The position numbers were made by a program, and so were the translations under genes. From Aliitabrizicola sp041905595 (lineage in GTDB: Bacteria; Pseudomonadota; Alphaproteobacteria; Rhodobacterales; Rhodobacteraceae), in contig JAYRKT010000025.1 in the NCBI GenBank assembly GCA_041905595.1, positions 4,865 through 68,864 on the forward strand: a stretch of 64,000 nt of DNA. The letters are read 5' to 3'. Positions 53,245-61,160 of this stretch are shown here, piece by piece. Every line of letters starts with the position of its first letter. Within the stretch, counting starts at the first letter, position 1. Below the pieces are notes generated by a model. That model searched no databases. It was not told where the DNA came from and was given only the letters and a program-made list of their open reading frames with translations.

Positions 53245-54847
53245 AGGCTTCGCTCATGTCTTTGGTGGGCGCACGCAGGTCGCGCAGGATTTCCGAAGCC
53301 GCGTTGCGACCCGGTGCGCCCATGACGCCGCCGCCCGGATGGGTGGAAGAGCCGCAGATCCACAGGTCCTTGATCGGGCTGCGATACTGCGCGCAACCTG
53401 GCACGGGACGGTTGAACAGCAACTGGTCGAAGGTCAGTTCGCCCTGGAAGATGTTGCCTTCGGTCAGGCCGACTTCCTTTTCAAGCTCGCGCGGTGTGCG
53501 GACCTCGACATGCAGGATCGAGTTCTTGAAGCCCGGCGCGTATTTCTCGATCTGGTCGAGGCAGGCCTTGGCGAAACCGTCGCGGTCGGCATCGGTCCAG
53601 TCGTTTCCCTCGATCTTCGGCGGGGCATACTGGACGAAGCAGGACATAAAGTGCTTCCCCGGCGGGGTCATCGTCGGGTCGATCATGGTCGGGATCATCA
53701 TGTCCTGGAACGGATCGGCGCTGTAATGGCCGGCCTTCCAGTCGTCATAGGCGCGCTCCATCTTCTCGATGGAGTCGGTAAAATGCATGTCGCCCTTCAT
53801 GTGCGGCGAGTTCGGCGGCAGCGCGGTGAAGGTCGGCGCCCGGTCAAGCGCGATGTTCAGCTTGCCGGACGAGCCGCGAATCTTGAACGCCTTGACCCGC
53901 TTGACGAAGTCACCAGGCAGTTCGCCTTCGTCGACATGCTTCAGGAAGGTGCGCTTGACGTCCATGTTGGACACCACGCGCTTACCATGGATTTCGTCGC
54001 CGTTCTCCATCGCGACGCCGATCGCCCGGCCATTCTTGATAAGGATCTTCTCGATCCCGTTGCCTGCACGCACTTCGCCACCCGCCGCCTCGAGCGATGC
54101 TTTCAGCGCCTTGGTGATCGATCCCATGCCGCCCCGGGCAAAGCCCCAGGCGCCGACGTTGCCGTCCACGTCGCCCATGGCGTGGTGCAGCAGGACATAG
54201 GCAGTGCCGGGCGACATAGGCCCGAGCGCGGTGCCGATGATCGAGGCGACGGCCTGATAGGCCTTGATCGTCGGATGCTCGAAATACTCATCAAGGAAGT
54301 CGCTGATCGACATCGTCCAGAAGCGGATCATGTCGTACATCGCCGCTTCCGACAGGCCGAACATCTGCTTGCCCAGCCAGGCGAGTTCCGACAGGTCGCG
54401 CGGACGGAAACTCGACGGATCGGGCGCGGTGCGCAGCAGCATCGGCCGGATGAAGCGGCAATGGCGCAGCACGTCACGCGCGTAACGGTCATAGGCCTCG
54501 GCGTCGCGCTTGGAATGTCGGGCGAACTCGCGGCGGTTCGCGTCGTGATCGCGGTGCATACCGAGGTAGTCGCCGTTCTCCATGAACACGGCGCCGCCTT
54601 CATAGGGCAGGATTTGCAGGCCGAATTTCGGCAGTTCGAGGTCGCGCATGATCTCGGGGCGGAACAGCGAGGCGACGTAGGAGCAGTTGGAATAGGTGAA
54701 GCCGGGATAAAGTTCGCGGCTGACCGCTGCGCCCCCGATCCAGTCGTTCTTTTCCACCACGCAGACCTTCAGGCCCGCACGCGCCAGGTAGCACGCCGCG
54801 ACGAGGCCGTTGTGCCCGGCCCCGACGATCACAGCATCGTAGATCAT
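53231..54847 (-). CDS. PYROXD2/phytoene-desaturase-like FAD oxidoreductase (second)
   Basis: 538 aa from ATG 54847 (ATGA overlap with the aminotransferase stop; the longer frame is noise). FAD motif DAVIVGAGHNGLVAACYLAR and GLKVCVVEK, central ARGGMGSITKALKASLEAAG and C-terminal DLWICGSSTHPGGGVMGAPG. It is a clear paralogue of the adjacent 519-aa protein but divergent enough to have a separate role; the two could form a heterodimer or act in sequence. Confidence 0.9.
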   Translation of the reverse strand: MIYDAVIVGAGHNGLVAACYLARAGLKVCVVEKNDWIGGAAVSRELYPGFTYSNCSYVASLFRPEIMRDLELPKFGLQILPYEGGAVFMENGDYLGMHRDHDANRREFARHSKRDAEAYDRYARDVLRHCRFIRPMLLRTAPDPSSFRPRDLSELAWLGKQMFGLSEAAMYDMIRFWTMSISDFLDEYFEHPTIKAYQAVASIIGTALGPMSPGTAYVLLHHAMGDVDGNVGAWGFARGGMGSITKALKASLEAAGGEVRAGNGIEKILIKNGRAIGVAMENGDEIHGKRVVSNMDVKRTFLKHVDEGELPGDFVKRVKAFKIRGSSGKLNIALDRAPTFTALPPNSPHMKGDMHFTDSIEKMERAYDDWKAGHYSADPFQDMMIPTMIDPTMTPPGKHFMSCFVQYAPPKIEGNDWTDADRDGFAKACLDQIEKYAPGFKNSILHVEVRTPRELEKEVGLTEGNIFQGELTFDQLLFNRPVPGCAQYRSPIKDLWICGSSTHPGGGVMGAPGRNAASEILRDLRAPTKDMSEAYAVL

Positions 54848-56196
54848 GCGCGTTTCGCTTCTTCTTCGAAGTATTCGAGGGTCAGGTCCACGGCCGTCTC
54901 GACCGCCTTCAGCGTGTCGGTCAGGCAGCTTTCGTCCAGACCATGCGCTTCGCACATGAACCAGGGCTCACGCGAATCCGGCTCGCAGATCACACCGAGG
55001 TCGTGCAGGAAATAGGCCATCTGGTCGTAGAACGAGTAATCCGAAGTCTTCCAGTCGCGGTAATTGTCCGGCGGCGTTTCGGCGAAGAACAGCCCGAACA
55101 TCGACGGGTGGCCGGTGTAGGAATGGACGATCTTGCGGTCGTCCAGGATGCGCGAGATGCCCGCCTTCAGCCGCTCGCCGTAATTGGCCAGGGTTTCCAG
55201 CGCCGGGGTCTCGTCAAGGATGCGCAGGCATTCCTCGGCGGCCGCCAGCGAGACCGAATGTGCAGTATAAGTGCCGCCATGCGAAGCGCCGCCGTACTTG
55301 AAGGTGCGCATGACCTCCTCGCGCCCTGCCACGACCGAGATCGGGTAGCCGTTGGCGACCGCCTTTGCGAAGGTGGTGATATCAGGCGTGACGCCCATGA
55401 TTCCCTGGATGCCGCTCTTGCCGACGCGAAAGCCCGATTTCACCTCGTCGATGATGAGCATCACGCCATGCTTGGTGCAGAGCTCGCGGGCGAGTTTCAC
55501 ATATTCCGGCTGGGCCATGATCGAGCAGCAGTTGCCCTGGATCGGCTCGATCAGCATCGCCGCCAGCCTGTCGCCATGCTTGCGGAACATATCCTCAAGC
55601 CGCTCGTAATTGTTCATAGGTGTGATGCGGGCAAGCTTCTTGACCGTTTGGGGGATGCCCTTGCCGTAGGGAACCAGTTCGGGATCCTGGTTCGAGCCAA
55701 GGTCCCATTCCTCCATGTTCGACATCCACATCGCAGCGTCGAACAGCCCGTGATAGCCGCCTTCGACCAGTAGATAGCTTTCCCGCCCGGTATGGGCGCG
55801 GGCCAGCCGGAGCGCGGCCATCACCGCCTCGGTCCCGGAGTTGGAAAACCGGACAAGCTCTGCCGCTGGCACCATCTTCGCGATGCGATCGGCGACGATC
55901 AGCTCCCGCTCGGTCGACAGGGCAAAGACGCCGCCGACCTCCATGCCCTTGCGGGCGGCCGCGTCCACGCGGTCATCAGCATAGCCGAGGATAGCCGGGC
56001 CGTAGCCCAAACGGTAGTCGACATAGGCGTTCCCGTCGATATCCCAAGTCCGCCCGCCCTTGCCGTGATCGACATAGATCGTTCGGTCGTCGCCCCAATA
56101 GCGGAAGGTCGACGAGACCCCGAGTGGCAGGCGTTTCACGGCCTTCTGGAACTGTGCGTTCGACTTCGCGAGATTTCGCGTTGGCAGGCGGGTCAT
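54844..56196 (-). CDS. Class III aminotransferase, glutamate-1-semialdehyde aminomutase-like
   Basis: 450 aa PLP enzyme. Blocks: RFSNSGTEAVMAALRLARAH, EGGYHGLFDAAMW, IEPIQGNCCSIM, LIIDEVKSGFRVG and the PLP lysine in TFAKAVANGYPIS. HemL-like features suggest an aminomutase or a transaminase of an omega-amino or semialdehyde compound. Real HemL is usually elsewhere in such genomes, and position as first gene of this operon supports a catabolic role. It is divergent from the BetI-like regulator across 151 bp (184 bp to the regulator start at 56381). Confidence 0.9.
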   Translation of the reverse strand: MTRLPTRNLAKSNAQFQKAVKRLPLGVSSTFRYWGDDRTIYVDHGKGGRTWDIDGNAYVDYRLGYGPAILGYADDRVDAAARKGMEVGGVFALSTERELIVADRIAKMVPAAELVRFSNSGTEAVMAALRLARAHTGRESYLLVEGGYHGLFDAAMWMSNMEEWDLGSNQDPELVPYGKGIPQTVKKLARITPMNNYERLEDMFRKHGDRLAAMLIEPIQGNCCSIMAQPEYVKLARELCTKHGVMLIIDEVKSGFRVGKSGIQGIMGVTPDITTFAKAVANGYPISVVAGREEVMRTFKYGGASHGGTYTAHSVSLAAAEECLRILDETPALETLANYGERLKAGISRILDDRKIVHSYTGHPSMFGLFFAETPPDNYRDWKTSDYSFYDQMAYFLHDLGVICEPDSREPWFMCEAHGLDESCLTDTLKAVETAVDLTLEYFEEEAKRA

Positions 56197-56272
56197 GAGG
56201 TCTGATCCTTGCGACGGGCCGCGTTGAGATCCGGCCCTGTTCTCCCTGATATGATCAAAGCATCCGATTATT

Positions 56273-56288
56273 TTGACTGGACTGTCAA
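56273..56288. promoter_or_regulatory. Candidate BetI-type operator
   Basis: Dyad TTGAC-TGGACT-GTCAA between the divergent regulator and the 13-gene operon. As I recall, the BetI box contains TTGA-TGGAC-TCAA elements; 13 of 16 positions agree with my memory of the E. coli site (TTGATTGGACGTTCAA). It overlaps the -35 of the regulator's candidate promoter. Confidence 0.5.
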
Positions 56289-56302
56289 TCAGAATCTATC
56301 TT
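56273..56302 (+). promoter_or_regulatory. Candidate promoter of the BetI-like regulator
   Basis: TTGACT (56273-56278), 18-bp spacer, TATCTT (56297-56302). Because the operator dyad covers the -35, the regulator probably represses itself. Confidence 0.4.
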
Positions 56303-56380
56303 GACCTGCGGGGCAACCTTCCTCTTTCCTGAGCCGGCGAATGCCCTATGAAGAGCCAATGTTCATGTTGGGACACAAGT

Positions 56381-57058
56381 ATGGCCGTTGCCCAATCCGT
56401 TTCGTCCTCAGACGCCCCCGGGGAAAAGGGTGAGCCGACCCGGCGCAAACAAAGCCGCGAAGAGCGCCGCAGCCAGCTGATCGAGGCGACGATCGAGACC
56501 ATCGCCCTGCGCGGCTATGCTCGCACGACCTTGAGCGAGGTTGCGCGGACCGCTGGGCTGTCGCATGGCCTCGTCAATTTCCATTTTGAGACCAAGGAAA
56601 AGCTGCTGGAAGAGACCTTGGCTTTCCTGGCCGAGGAATACCGCGAGAACTGGCAATCAGCACTGGCTGCAGCGGCCCGGGAACCTGCATCGCAACTTGA
56701 CGCGCTGATCCGCGCCGATTTCGAGCCGGCGATCTGCACACCGTCCCGTCTGTCGGCGTGGTGCGCCTTCTGGGGCGAGGCACAGAGCCGGCCCCTGTAT
56801 CAGGAACGTTATGGCGCGAATGACGAAGCCTACAATCGGAACATGGAGCAGATCTGTGCCCGTCTGATCGCGACGGGCGGCTACGCGGGGTCAGCGGAAC
56901 GAACCGCACGAGTCGTCCGCGTCACGGTCGAAGGTGTCTGGCTCGACATGATGACGATGCGTGATCCCTATCCGAGGGAGGAGGGGCTGCGCACCGTGCA
57001 CACCTGTGCAGCGGCTTTCTTCCCGCGCCATTTCAACGAAAACGGACTAATCGCCTGA
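56381..57058 (+). CDS. BetI-like TetR family transcriptional repressor
   Basis: 225 aa from ATG 56381; an ATG at 56348 adds 11 residues. TetR HTH: RRSQLIEATIETIALRGYAR, TTLSEVARTAGLSHGLVNFH, FETKEKLLEE. The C-terminal LSAWCAFWGEAQSRPLYQER and VEGVWLDMMTM match the BetI ligand domain, where Trp residues bind the quaternary ammonium of choline or betaine. This ties the divergent operon to quaternary-amine metabolism. It ends 8 bp from the convergent di-haem protein gene. Confidence 0.85.
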   Translation: MAVAQSVSSSDAPGEKGEPTRRKQSREERRSQLIEATIETIALRGYARTTLSEVARTAGLSHGLVNFHFETKEKLLEETLAFLAEEYRENWQSALAAAAREPASQLDALIRADFEPAICTPSRLSAWCAFWGEAQSRPLYQERYGANDEAYNRNMEQICARLIATGGYAGSAERTARVVRVTVEGVWLDMMTMRDPYPREEGLRTVHTCAAAFFPRHFNENGLIA

Positions 57059-57066
57059 GAGGGGCT

Positions 57067-58413
57067 TCACAGGCTCTCCAGGAACGCGATCAATGCTGCG
57101 CGGTCCGCGGGCGGCAAGGCAATGACCCTGCTTCGTGCCGTCTCCGCCTCGCCTCCATGCCAGAGGATTGCCTCCAGAAGCGTCCTTGCGCGGCCATCAT
57201 GCAGAAAGCGCGTCTGACCGCTCACGGCTTCAGTCAGGCCGATCCCCCAAAGGGGGGGGGTGCGCCACTCTTCTCCGCTTGCAAGCCCCTCCGGCATGCC
57301 ATCGGCGAGCCCTGGCCCCATGTCATGTACCAGAAGGTCGGTGTAAGGTCGGACGGAAGTCGTTTCGCCACGCATCGGAGAGCGGAACCGGAACTCGGGG
57401 ACGTGACAAATGTTGCAGCCCACCTCGGCAAAGACGATCTCGCCCTTTTGCACCAATGGCGAGTCGAGATCGCGGCGCGGGGGAACCGCCAGGGAAGCGG
57501 TATAGAACGTCAGAACCTCAAGACTGTTGCTGTCGACTTCTCGCCGACCTGCATTGTCCGGCTCCTCGCCGGCAGGGGCTGTCAGGCAGGCGACTTCGGC
57601 TTCGGTGCAGTCTCCCCACGCAACCGGATGCAGATCGGTCGAAAGGCCGAGGTCGAGCAGAAGTGCCTTTGCCGTCTGTTGTCGCAGATCTGCTGATCCG
57701 GCCTTGAGGCCGAACCGGCCAAGCTTCATCTGGCCCGCCGCGCCCCAAACGAAATTGGCCTTTCCCGAAATGCCGTTGCCGTCCCGATCCTCGGGATCGG
57801 CATTCGCCAGGATCAATGGGGGCGGGATCTCGGCCAGTAGACCGAGACCGATCAGTTGCGGGGCTATGCGCGCGGAAACCGCGGTCGCCGGGTCGAGTAT
57901 CCCGTATGCTGGGGATGACACCCGATATTGCGGCTCCGCCAGCAAGACCGCCGGAGCGTCGCGCATGGGAATCCGTAACGCGCGATAGGTAACGCTGATC
58001 CGCCCCTCCGGCAAGAAACCCGGGACGGCCATCGTCTGAAGCTGTTGGCCATACGTCGGGTCGGGTTTACCGGCCCGCGACAGACGCAGGACGAGCCCCT
58101 GCCCCAAGTCCTCCGCTTTTCCAGACAGACGGCCGCGCCCGTCGCGGAAATGGCAACTCTGGCAACTCCGGGCATTGAACAACGGGCCAAGGCCATCGGA
58201 ATCCGGAAAGACGGACGGCGCAGCGACCCAGAGTTTTCGGAACAGCAGATTCCCCGCGAAAAAACGGTCCCGTCCCTCGGCATCAAGCGCCGGAAGGGGT
58301 TGAGAAAAGGCATTGCGGTTCACAAAACCGTCTTCGGCGCAAAGCGCAGCGGGCAACGAAGCTGCGATCGCTGCCAGAAAGATCACGCTGATGGATCTGG
58401 CACGCCAGCCCAT
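57067..58413 (-). CDS. Di-haem oxidoreductase (DHOR/DUF1111 thiol-oxidoreductase family)
   Basis: 448 aa with signal peptide (FLAAIAASLPAALCA). Two CxxCH haem sites: CQSCH near residue 85 and CNICH near 330. Other family blocks are DSDGLGPLFNARSCQSCHFR, ANFVWGAAGQMKLGRFGLKA and the C-terminal RTPPLWGIGLTEAVSGQTRFLHDGRA. It is probably periplasmic, in a c-type cytochrome electron path; in other bacteria similar genes follow iron-uptake lipoproteins. It is 12 bp after bfr on the same strand, which supports a link to iron. Confidence 0.88.
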   Translation of the reverse strand: MGWRARSISVIFLAAIAASLPAALCAEDGFVNRNAFSQPLPALDAEGRDRFFAGNLLFRKLWVAAPSVFPDSDGLGPLFNARSCQSCHFRDGRGRLSGKAEDLGQGLVLRLSRAGKPDPTYGQQLQTMAVPGFLPEGRISVTYRALRIPMRDAPAVLLAEPQYRVSSPAYGILDPATAVSARIAPQLIGLGLLAEIPPPLILANADPEDRDGNGISGKANFVWGAAGQMKLGRFGLKAGSADLRQQTAKALLLDLGLSTDLHPVAWGDCTEAEVACLTAPAGEEPDNAGRREVDSNSLEVLTFYTASLAVPPRRDLDSPLVQKGEIVFAEVGCNICHVPEFRFRSPMRGETTSVRPYTDLLVHDMGPGLADGMPEGLASGEEWRTPPLWGIGLTEAVSGQTRFLHDGRARTLLEAILWHGGEAETARSRVIALPPADRAALIAFLESL

Positions 58414-58425
58414 CGGGCGCGACGA

Positions 58426-58914
58426 TCAGGACTCGGCCTGGCTCGCCGGCTTCGCGTTCAGAAGGCCATAGCGCTCGGCGCCGAGGCGGTCGAAGAGGCC
58501 GAGCTGGGTTTCGAGGAAGTCGATATGACCCTCCTCATCAGCGATCAGGCTTTCGAACAGAGCCTTCGACACATAGTCGCCGACCTTTTCGCAATGCTCG
58601 CGCGCCTGGATGTAGAGCGTTCGGGCGTCATGTTCGCCGGCGAGGTCAGCTTCCAGCGTTTCGCGGACGGTCTGCCCAATCCGCAATGCATCCAGCTTTT
58701 GCAGGTTCGGATGACCTTCGAGGAAGATGATGCGCGCAATCAACCGATCGGCGTGATGCATTTCTTCGATGCTTTCGGCGCGGGATTTGTCGGCGAGATG
58801 ACCATACCCCCAATCTTCCTGAAGGCGATAATGCAACCAGTATTGGCTGACCGCCGTCAGTTCAGACCGAAGTGCCGCGTTGAGAAATTCGATGACCTTG
58901 GCGTCGCCCTTCAC
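58426..58914 (-). CDS. bfr: Bacterioferritin
   Basis: 162 aa from GTG 58914, preceded by GAGGGGG at 6 nt; the open frame up to 59001 is bfd's other frame. The first residues are (V)KGDAKVIEFLNAALRSELT, as in all Bfr. The ferroxidase centre (Glu in LRSELTAVSQY, Glu/His in SIEEMHHAD, Glu in LAGEHDAR, Glu/His in DEEGHIDF) and the haem-ligand Met in EEMHHAD are all present. It stores iron in a 24-subunit shell. It overlaps bfd by 53 bp. Confidence 0.95.
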   Translation of the reverse strand: MKGDAKVIEFLNAALRSELTAVSQYWLHYRLQEDWGYGHLADKSRAESIEEMHHADRLIARIIFLEGHPNLQKLDALRIGQTVRETLEADLAGEHDARTLYIQAREHCEKVGDYVSKALFESLIADEEGHIDFLETQLGLFDRLGAERYGLLNAKPASQAES

Positions 58915-59158
58915 GGTCGTCCCCCTCTTTGACCGAAGCTGCCCGCAGCCCACGCAAGCTCGCAGGTACTTCGAAACTGGCATCGCTTCGCATGGTTTCA
59001 AGAAAAATCGGCATGCAGCCGCCGCAATCGGCCCGCTTTCCGAGCGCGCGATAGACCTTGCCCGCGGTGATCACGGTCGAGGCATCGGCGGCGCGCATCC
59101 AGCGGACGGCTGCGCGGATGTCGCTATCGGTTATGGCATGGCAGTGGCAGACGATCAT
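58862..59158 (-). CDS. bfd: Bacterioferritin-associated ferredoxin
   Basis: 98 aa. MIVCHCHAITDSDIRAAVR with the CxC pair, then ALGKRADCGGCM with the CxxC pair: the four ligands of the Bfd [2Fe-2S] cluster. The C-terminal 40 residues are basic/acidic and read into the start of bfr in another frame. Bfd reduces the bacterioferritin core to release iron, matching its partner gene. Confidence 0.9.
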   Translation of the reverse strand: MIVCHCHAITDSDIRAAVRWMRAADASTVITAGKVYRALGKRADCGGCMPIFLETMRSDASFEVPASLRGLRAASVKEGDDREGRRQGHRISQRGTSV

Positions 59159-59197
59159 CTTGGGCTAACTCTTGCCTGCGGTGCTCACGGACGTGCC

Positions 59198-59380
59198 CTA
59201 CTTCGTAAGGATCAGTTTTCCGGCGCGGGTGATGCGCAGAAAATAGACTTGGCCGTTCAGGGCGATGCGCGCCTGCGATCCGCCGCGCGTCAGTTGTTCG
59301 GCGTCATGCAGCGGCAATTCATGTGGGACGGACCGCATTTGCGGCAGGGGAAGCTGCGAGGGGTCGATCCGGGCGTTCAT
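59198..59380 (-). CDS. hemP: HemP family haemin uptake protein
   Basis: 60 aa from ATG 59380, with a GGAG site 9 nt upstream; ATG 59395 has no room for one. The C-terminal signature ARIALNGQVYFLRITRAGKL followed by ILTK is diagnostic of HemP, and the region before it reads LTRGGSQ. HemP activates haem-uptake genes in some Proteobacteria. It is followed by bfd and bfr on the same strand, forming an iron/haem set. Confidence 0.88.
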   Translation of the reverse strand: MNARIDPSQLPLPQMRSVPHELPLHDAEQLTRGGSQARIALNGQVYFLRITRAGKLILTK

Positions 59381-59467
59381 CTGCGGAGTCTCCATCCTTT
59401 ATGGGAGCGGAAAAGGCGCGGCATTGGCTCCGGGCTTACCGAATGGCTGGCTGGGCAGGCTAAACCT

Positions 59468-59508
59468 GACAAAAAGAATATGGCTTGTAAAGGCTGATTC
59501 TTTTTGTC
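59468..59508. repeat. Perfect 12-bp inverted repeat upstream of hemP
   Basis: GACAAAAAGAAT (59468-59479) and ATTCTTTTTGTC (59497-59508), 17 bp apart, in the A+T-rich gap between hemP and trhO. It could be an iron-dependent operator for hemP, such as an Irr- or RirA-like site, or a terminator for trhO. I cannot match it safely to a known box. Confidence 0.55.
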
Positions 59509-59524
59509 GGCATTAATTCTGCCG

Positions 59525-60436
59525 TTAGTCGGCTGTTGGCCCCAGGTGACGCCGCCCGCGACTTTCGGCGATTGCCATCTGCCGGTGCCGCTCTCGGAAC
59601 CGGGTACGATCCTCGTCGGTGTACTCATCCGCGCAGGCAGGGCAGCAGACACCTTCCTCAAACGCGGGATGGCTGCGATCCTGGGCGCTGACCGGGCGGC
59701 GGCACGCCCCGCAGGTGGTCAGCCGCCCCGGAACCAGACCGTGACCGACCGAGACGCGCTGGTCGAAGACGAAGCACTCGCCCTGCCAAAGGCTCTGGTC
59801 CTGCGGGATCTCCTCAAGGTACTTCAGGATCCCGCCCTTGAGGTGGAATACCTCGGTCTCGCCCTGACCCAGAAGCCAGTTCGTCGATTTTTCGCAGCGG
59901 ATGCCGCCAGTGCAGAACATGGCAATGCGCTTGCCCTCGAAGCGGGAGCGGTTTTCAGCCCACCAGTCGGGAAACTGGCGGAAGCTGTCGGTGCCGGGAT
60001 CAATGGCGCCGGCGAAGGTGCCGACTGCGACCTCGTATGCATTGCGGGTGTCAATGACCACCACATCGGGTTGCCGGATCAGATCGTTCCAGTCTTCGGG
60101 TCGGACATAGCGACCGACCTTGGCGTTCGGATCAACATCAGGCTGGCCCATGGTGACGATCTCGCGCTTCAGCCGCACCTTCATCCGGCCAAACGGCATG
60201 GTCTCGGCGTGGCTTTCCTTCCATTCGATGTCCGCACAGCCGGGCAGGGCGCGGATATGAGCCAGAACCCGGTCGATCCCCTCGCGCGGGCCGGCGATCG
60301 TGCCGTTGATCCCCTCCGGCGCAAGAAGAAGCGTGCCGCGAACGCCCTCTGCCTCGCACAACGCAAGAAGCGGGATGCGAAGGGCTGCGGGGGCTTCGAA
60401 GCGGGCGAATTGGTAAAGCGCGGCGACGGTCAGCAT
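59525..60436 (-). CDS. trhO: Rhodanese-type tRNA uridine(34) hydroxylase
   Basis: 303 aa from ATG 60436 (longer frame is antisense to pncA). N-terminal ferredoxin-like domain (LAPEGINGTIAGPREGIDRV) and rhodanese domain with active site CTGGIRCEKS, the TrhO/YceA motif; C-terminal Cys-rich block (CGACRRPVS, CCPACADEY) is normal for the longer members. It forms 5-hydroxyuridine at position 34 of tRNA using oxygen. It is divergent from pncA with 114 bp between starts. Confidence 0.92.
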   Translation of the reverse strand: MLTVAALYQFARFEAPAALRIPLLALCEAEGVRGTLLLAPEGINGTIAGPREGIDRVLAHIRALPGCADIEWKESHAETMPFGRMKVRLKREIVTMGQPDVDPNAKVGRYVRPEDWNDLIRQPDVVVIDTRNAYEVAVGTFAGAIDPGTDSFRQFPDWWAENRSRFEGKRIAMFCTGGIRCEKSTNWLLGQGETEVFHLKGGILKYLEEIPQDQSLWQGECFVFDQRVSVGHGLVPGRLTTCGACRRPVSAQDRSHPAFEEGVCCPACADEYTDEDRTRFRERHRQMAIAESRGRRHLGPTAD

Positions 60437-60493
60437 GGGGGCTGTTTGAACCTGTGCCTGCCGCTTCGCAAGTCCCTGTTCCGGCAGCGCGGC

Positions 60494-60522
60494 TTGACGC
60501 CTAGGCCCCCCGCCCTTACGCA
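60494..60522 (+). promoter_or_regulatory. Weak candidate pncA promoter
   Basis: TTGACG (60494-60499), 17-bp spacer, TACGCA (60517-60522). Only the -35 is good. Confidence 0.25.
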
Positions 60523-60550
60523 GTTTCGGGTGATCCGAGCGGAGGGCGTC

Positions 60551-61159
60551 ATGAGAGCTGCGAACGAGGCGCTCCTTGTCATCGACATCCAGAACGATTT
60601 CTGCCCCGGCGGCGCACTCGCCGTGGCCGAAGGCGACCGGATCATTCCGCAGGTGAACGGGCTTCTCAAAGAGTTTCATGTCCGTGTCCTGACCCAGGAC
60701 TGGCATCCCGCGAACCATTCCTCCTTCGCCGCCAATCACCCCGGCGCTGCACCGTTCAGCATGGTCGAGATGGATTATGGCCCGCAGGTGCTGTGGCCGG
60801 TTCACTGCGTTCAGGGTTCGGCCGGCGCCGAGTTTCATGCCAACCTCGACGTGGATCGTGCGGACCTGATCATCCGCAAGGGCTTCCGCCCGGCGATCGA
60901 CAGTTATTCGGGATTCTATGAAAATGACCGGGTGACCCCGACCGGGCTTGACGGCTACCTTCGGTCCCGCGGGGTGACGGCGGTCACCATCGTCGGCCTC
61001 GCCACCGATTTCTGCGTCGCATATTCGGCGCTGGACGCAGTGGGCCATGGGTTCCGGACCACCGTCATCGAAAGCGCCTGCCGCGCTATCGACTTGAACG
61101 GATCGCTGGCAGATGCCCGGCGGCAGATGCAGGCGGCAGGCGTGGTACTGGAGCCCTGA
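60551..61159 (+). CDS. pncA: Nicotinamidase
   Basis: 202 aa from ATG 60551 (GGAGGG at 60541-60546; the longer frame is antisense to trhO). Catalytic triad: Asp in VIDIQNDFCPGG, Lys in IIRKGFRP and Cys in GLATDFCVAYSALDA. Metal site: Asp/His in TQDWHPANHSSF and His in WPVHCVQGS. It converts nicotinamide to nicotinate for NAD salvage. pncB begins one base after its stop, giving a two-step pathway operon. Confidence 0.96.
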   Translation: MRAANEALLVIDIQNDFCPGGALAVAEGDRIIPQVNGLLKEFHVRVLTQDWHPANHSSFAANHPGAAPFSMVEMDYGPQVLWPVHCVQGSAGAEFHANLDVDRADLIIRKGFRPAIDSYSGFYENDRVTPTGLDGYLRSRGVTAVTIVGLATDFCVAYSALDAVGHGFRTTVIESACRAIDLNGSLADARRQMQAAGVVLEP

Positions 61160-61160
61160 G

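Noticed and set aside
51685..54847. Carotenoid desaturase (crtI)
   Set aside because: No crtB, crtE or other carotenoid genes nearby, and the context is amine catabolism.
52706..55015. 769-codon plus-strand open frame
   Set aside because: It is antisense to the two PYROXD2-like genes and shows no domain.
54844..56196. hemL, glutamate-1-semialdehyde aminomutase
   Set aside because: Rhodobacterales make aminolevulinate with HemA-type ALA synthase, and the operon context is catabolic; only the family was named.
59504..60550. Very long plus-strand open frame ahead of pncA
   Set aside because: It is antisense to trhO; the real pncA start is ATG 60551 with a ribosome site and the conserved N-terminus.
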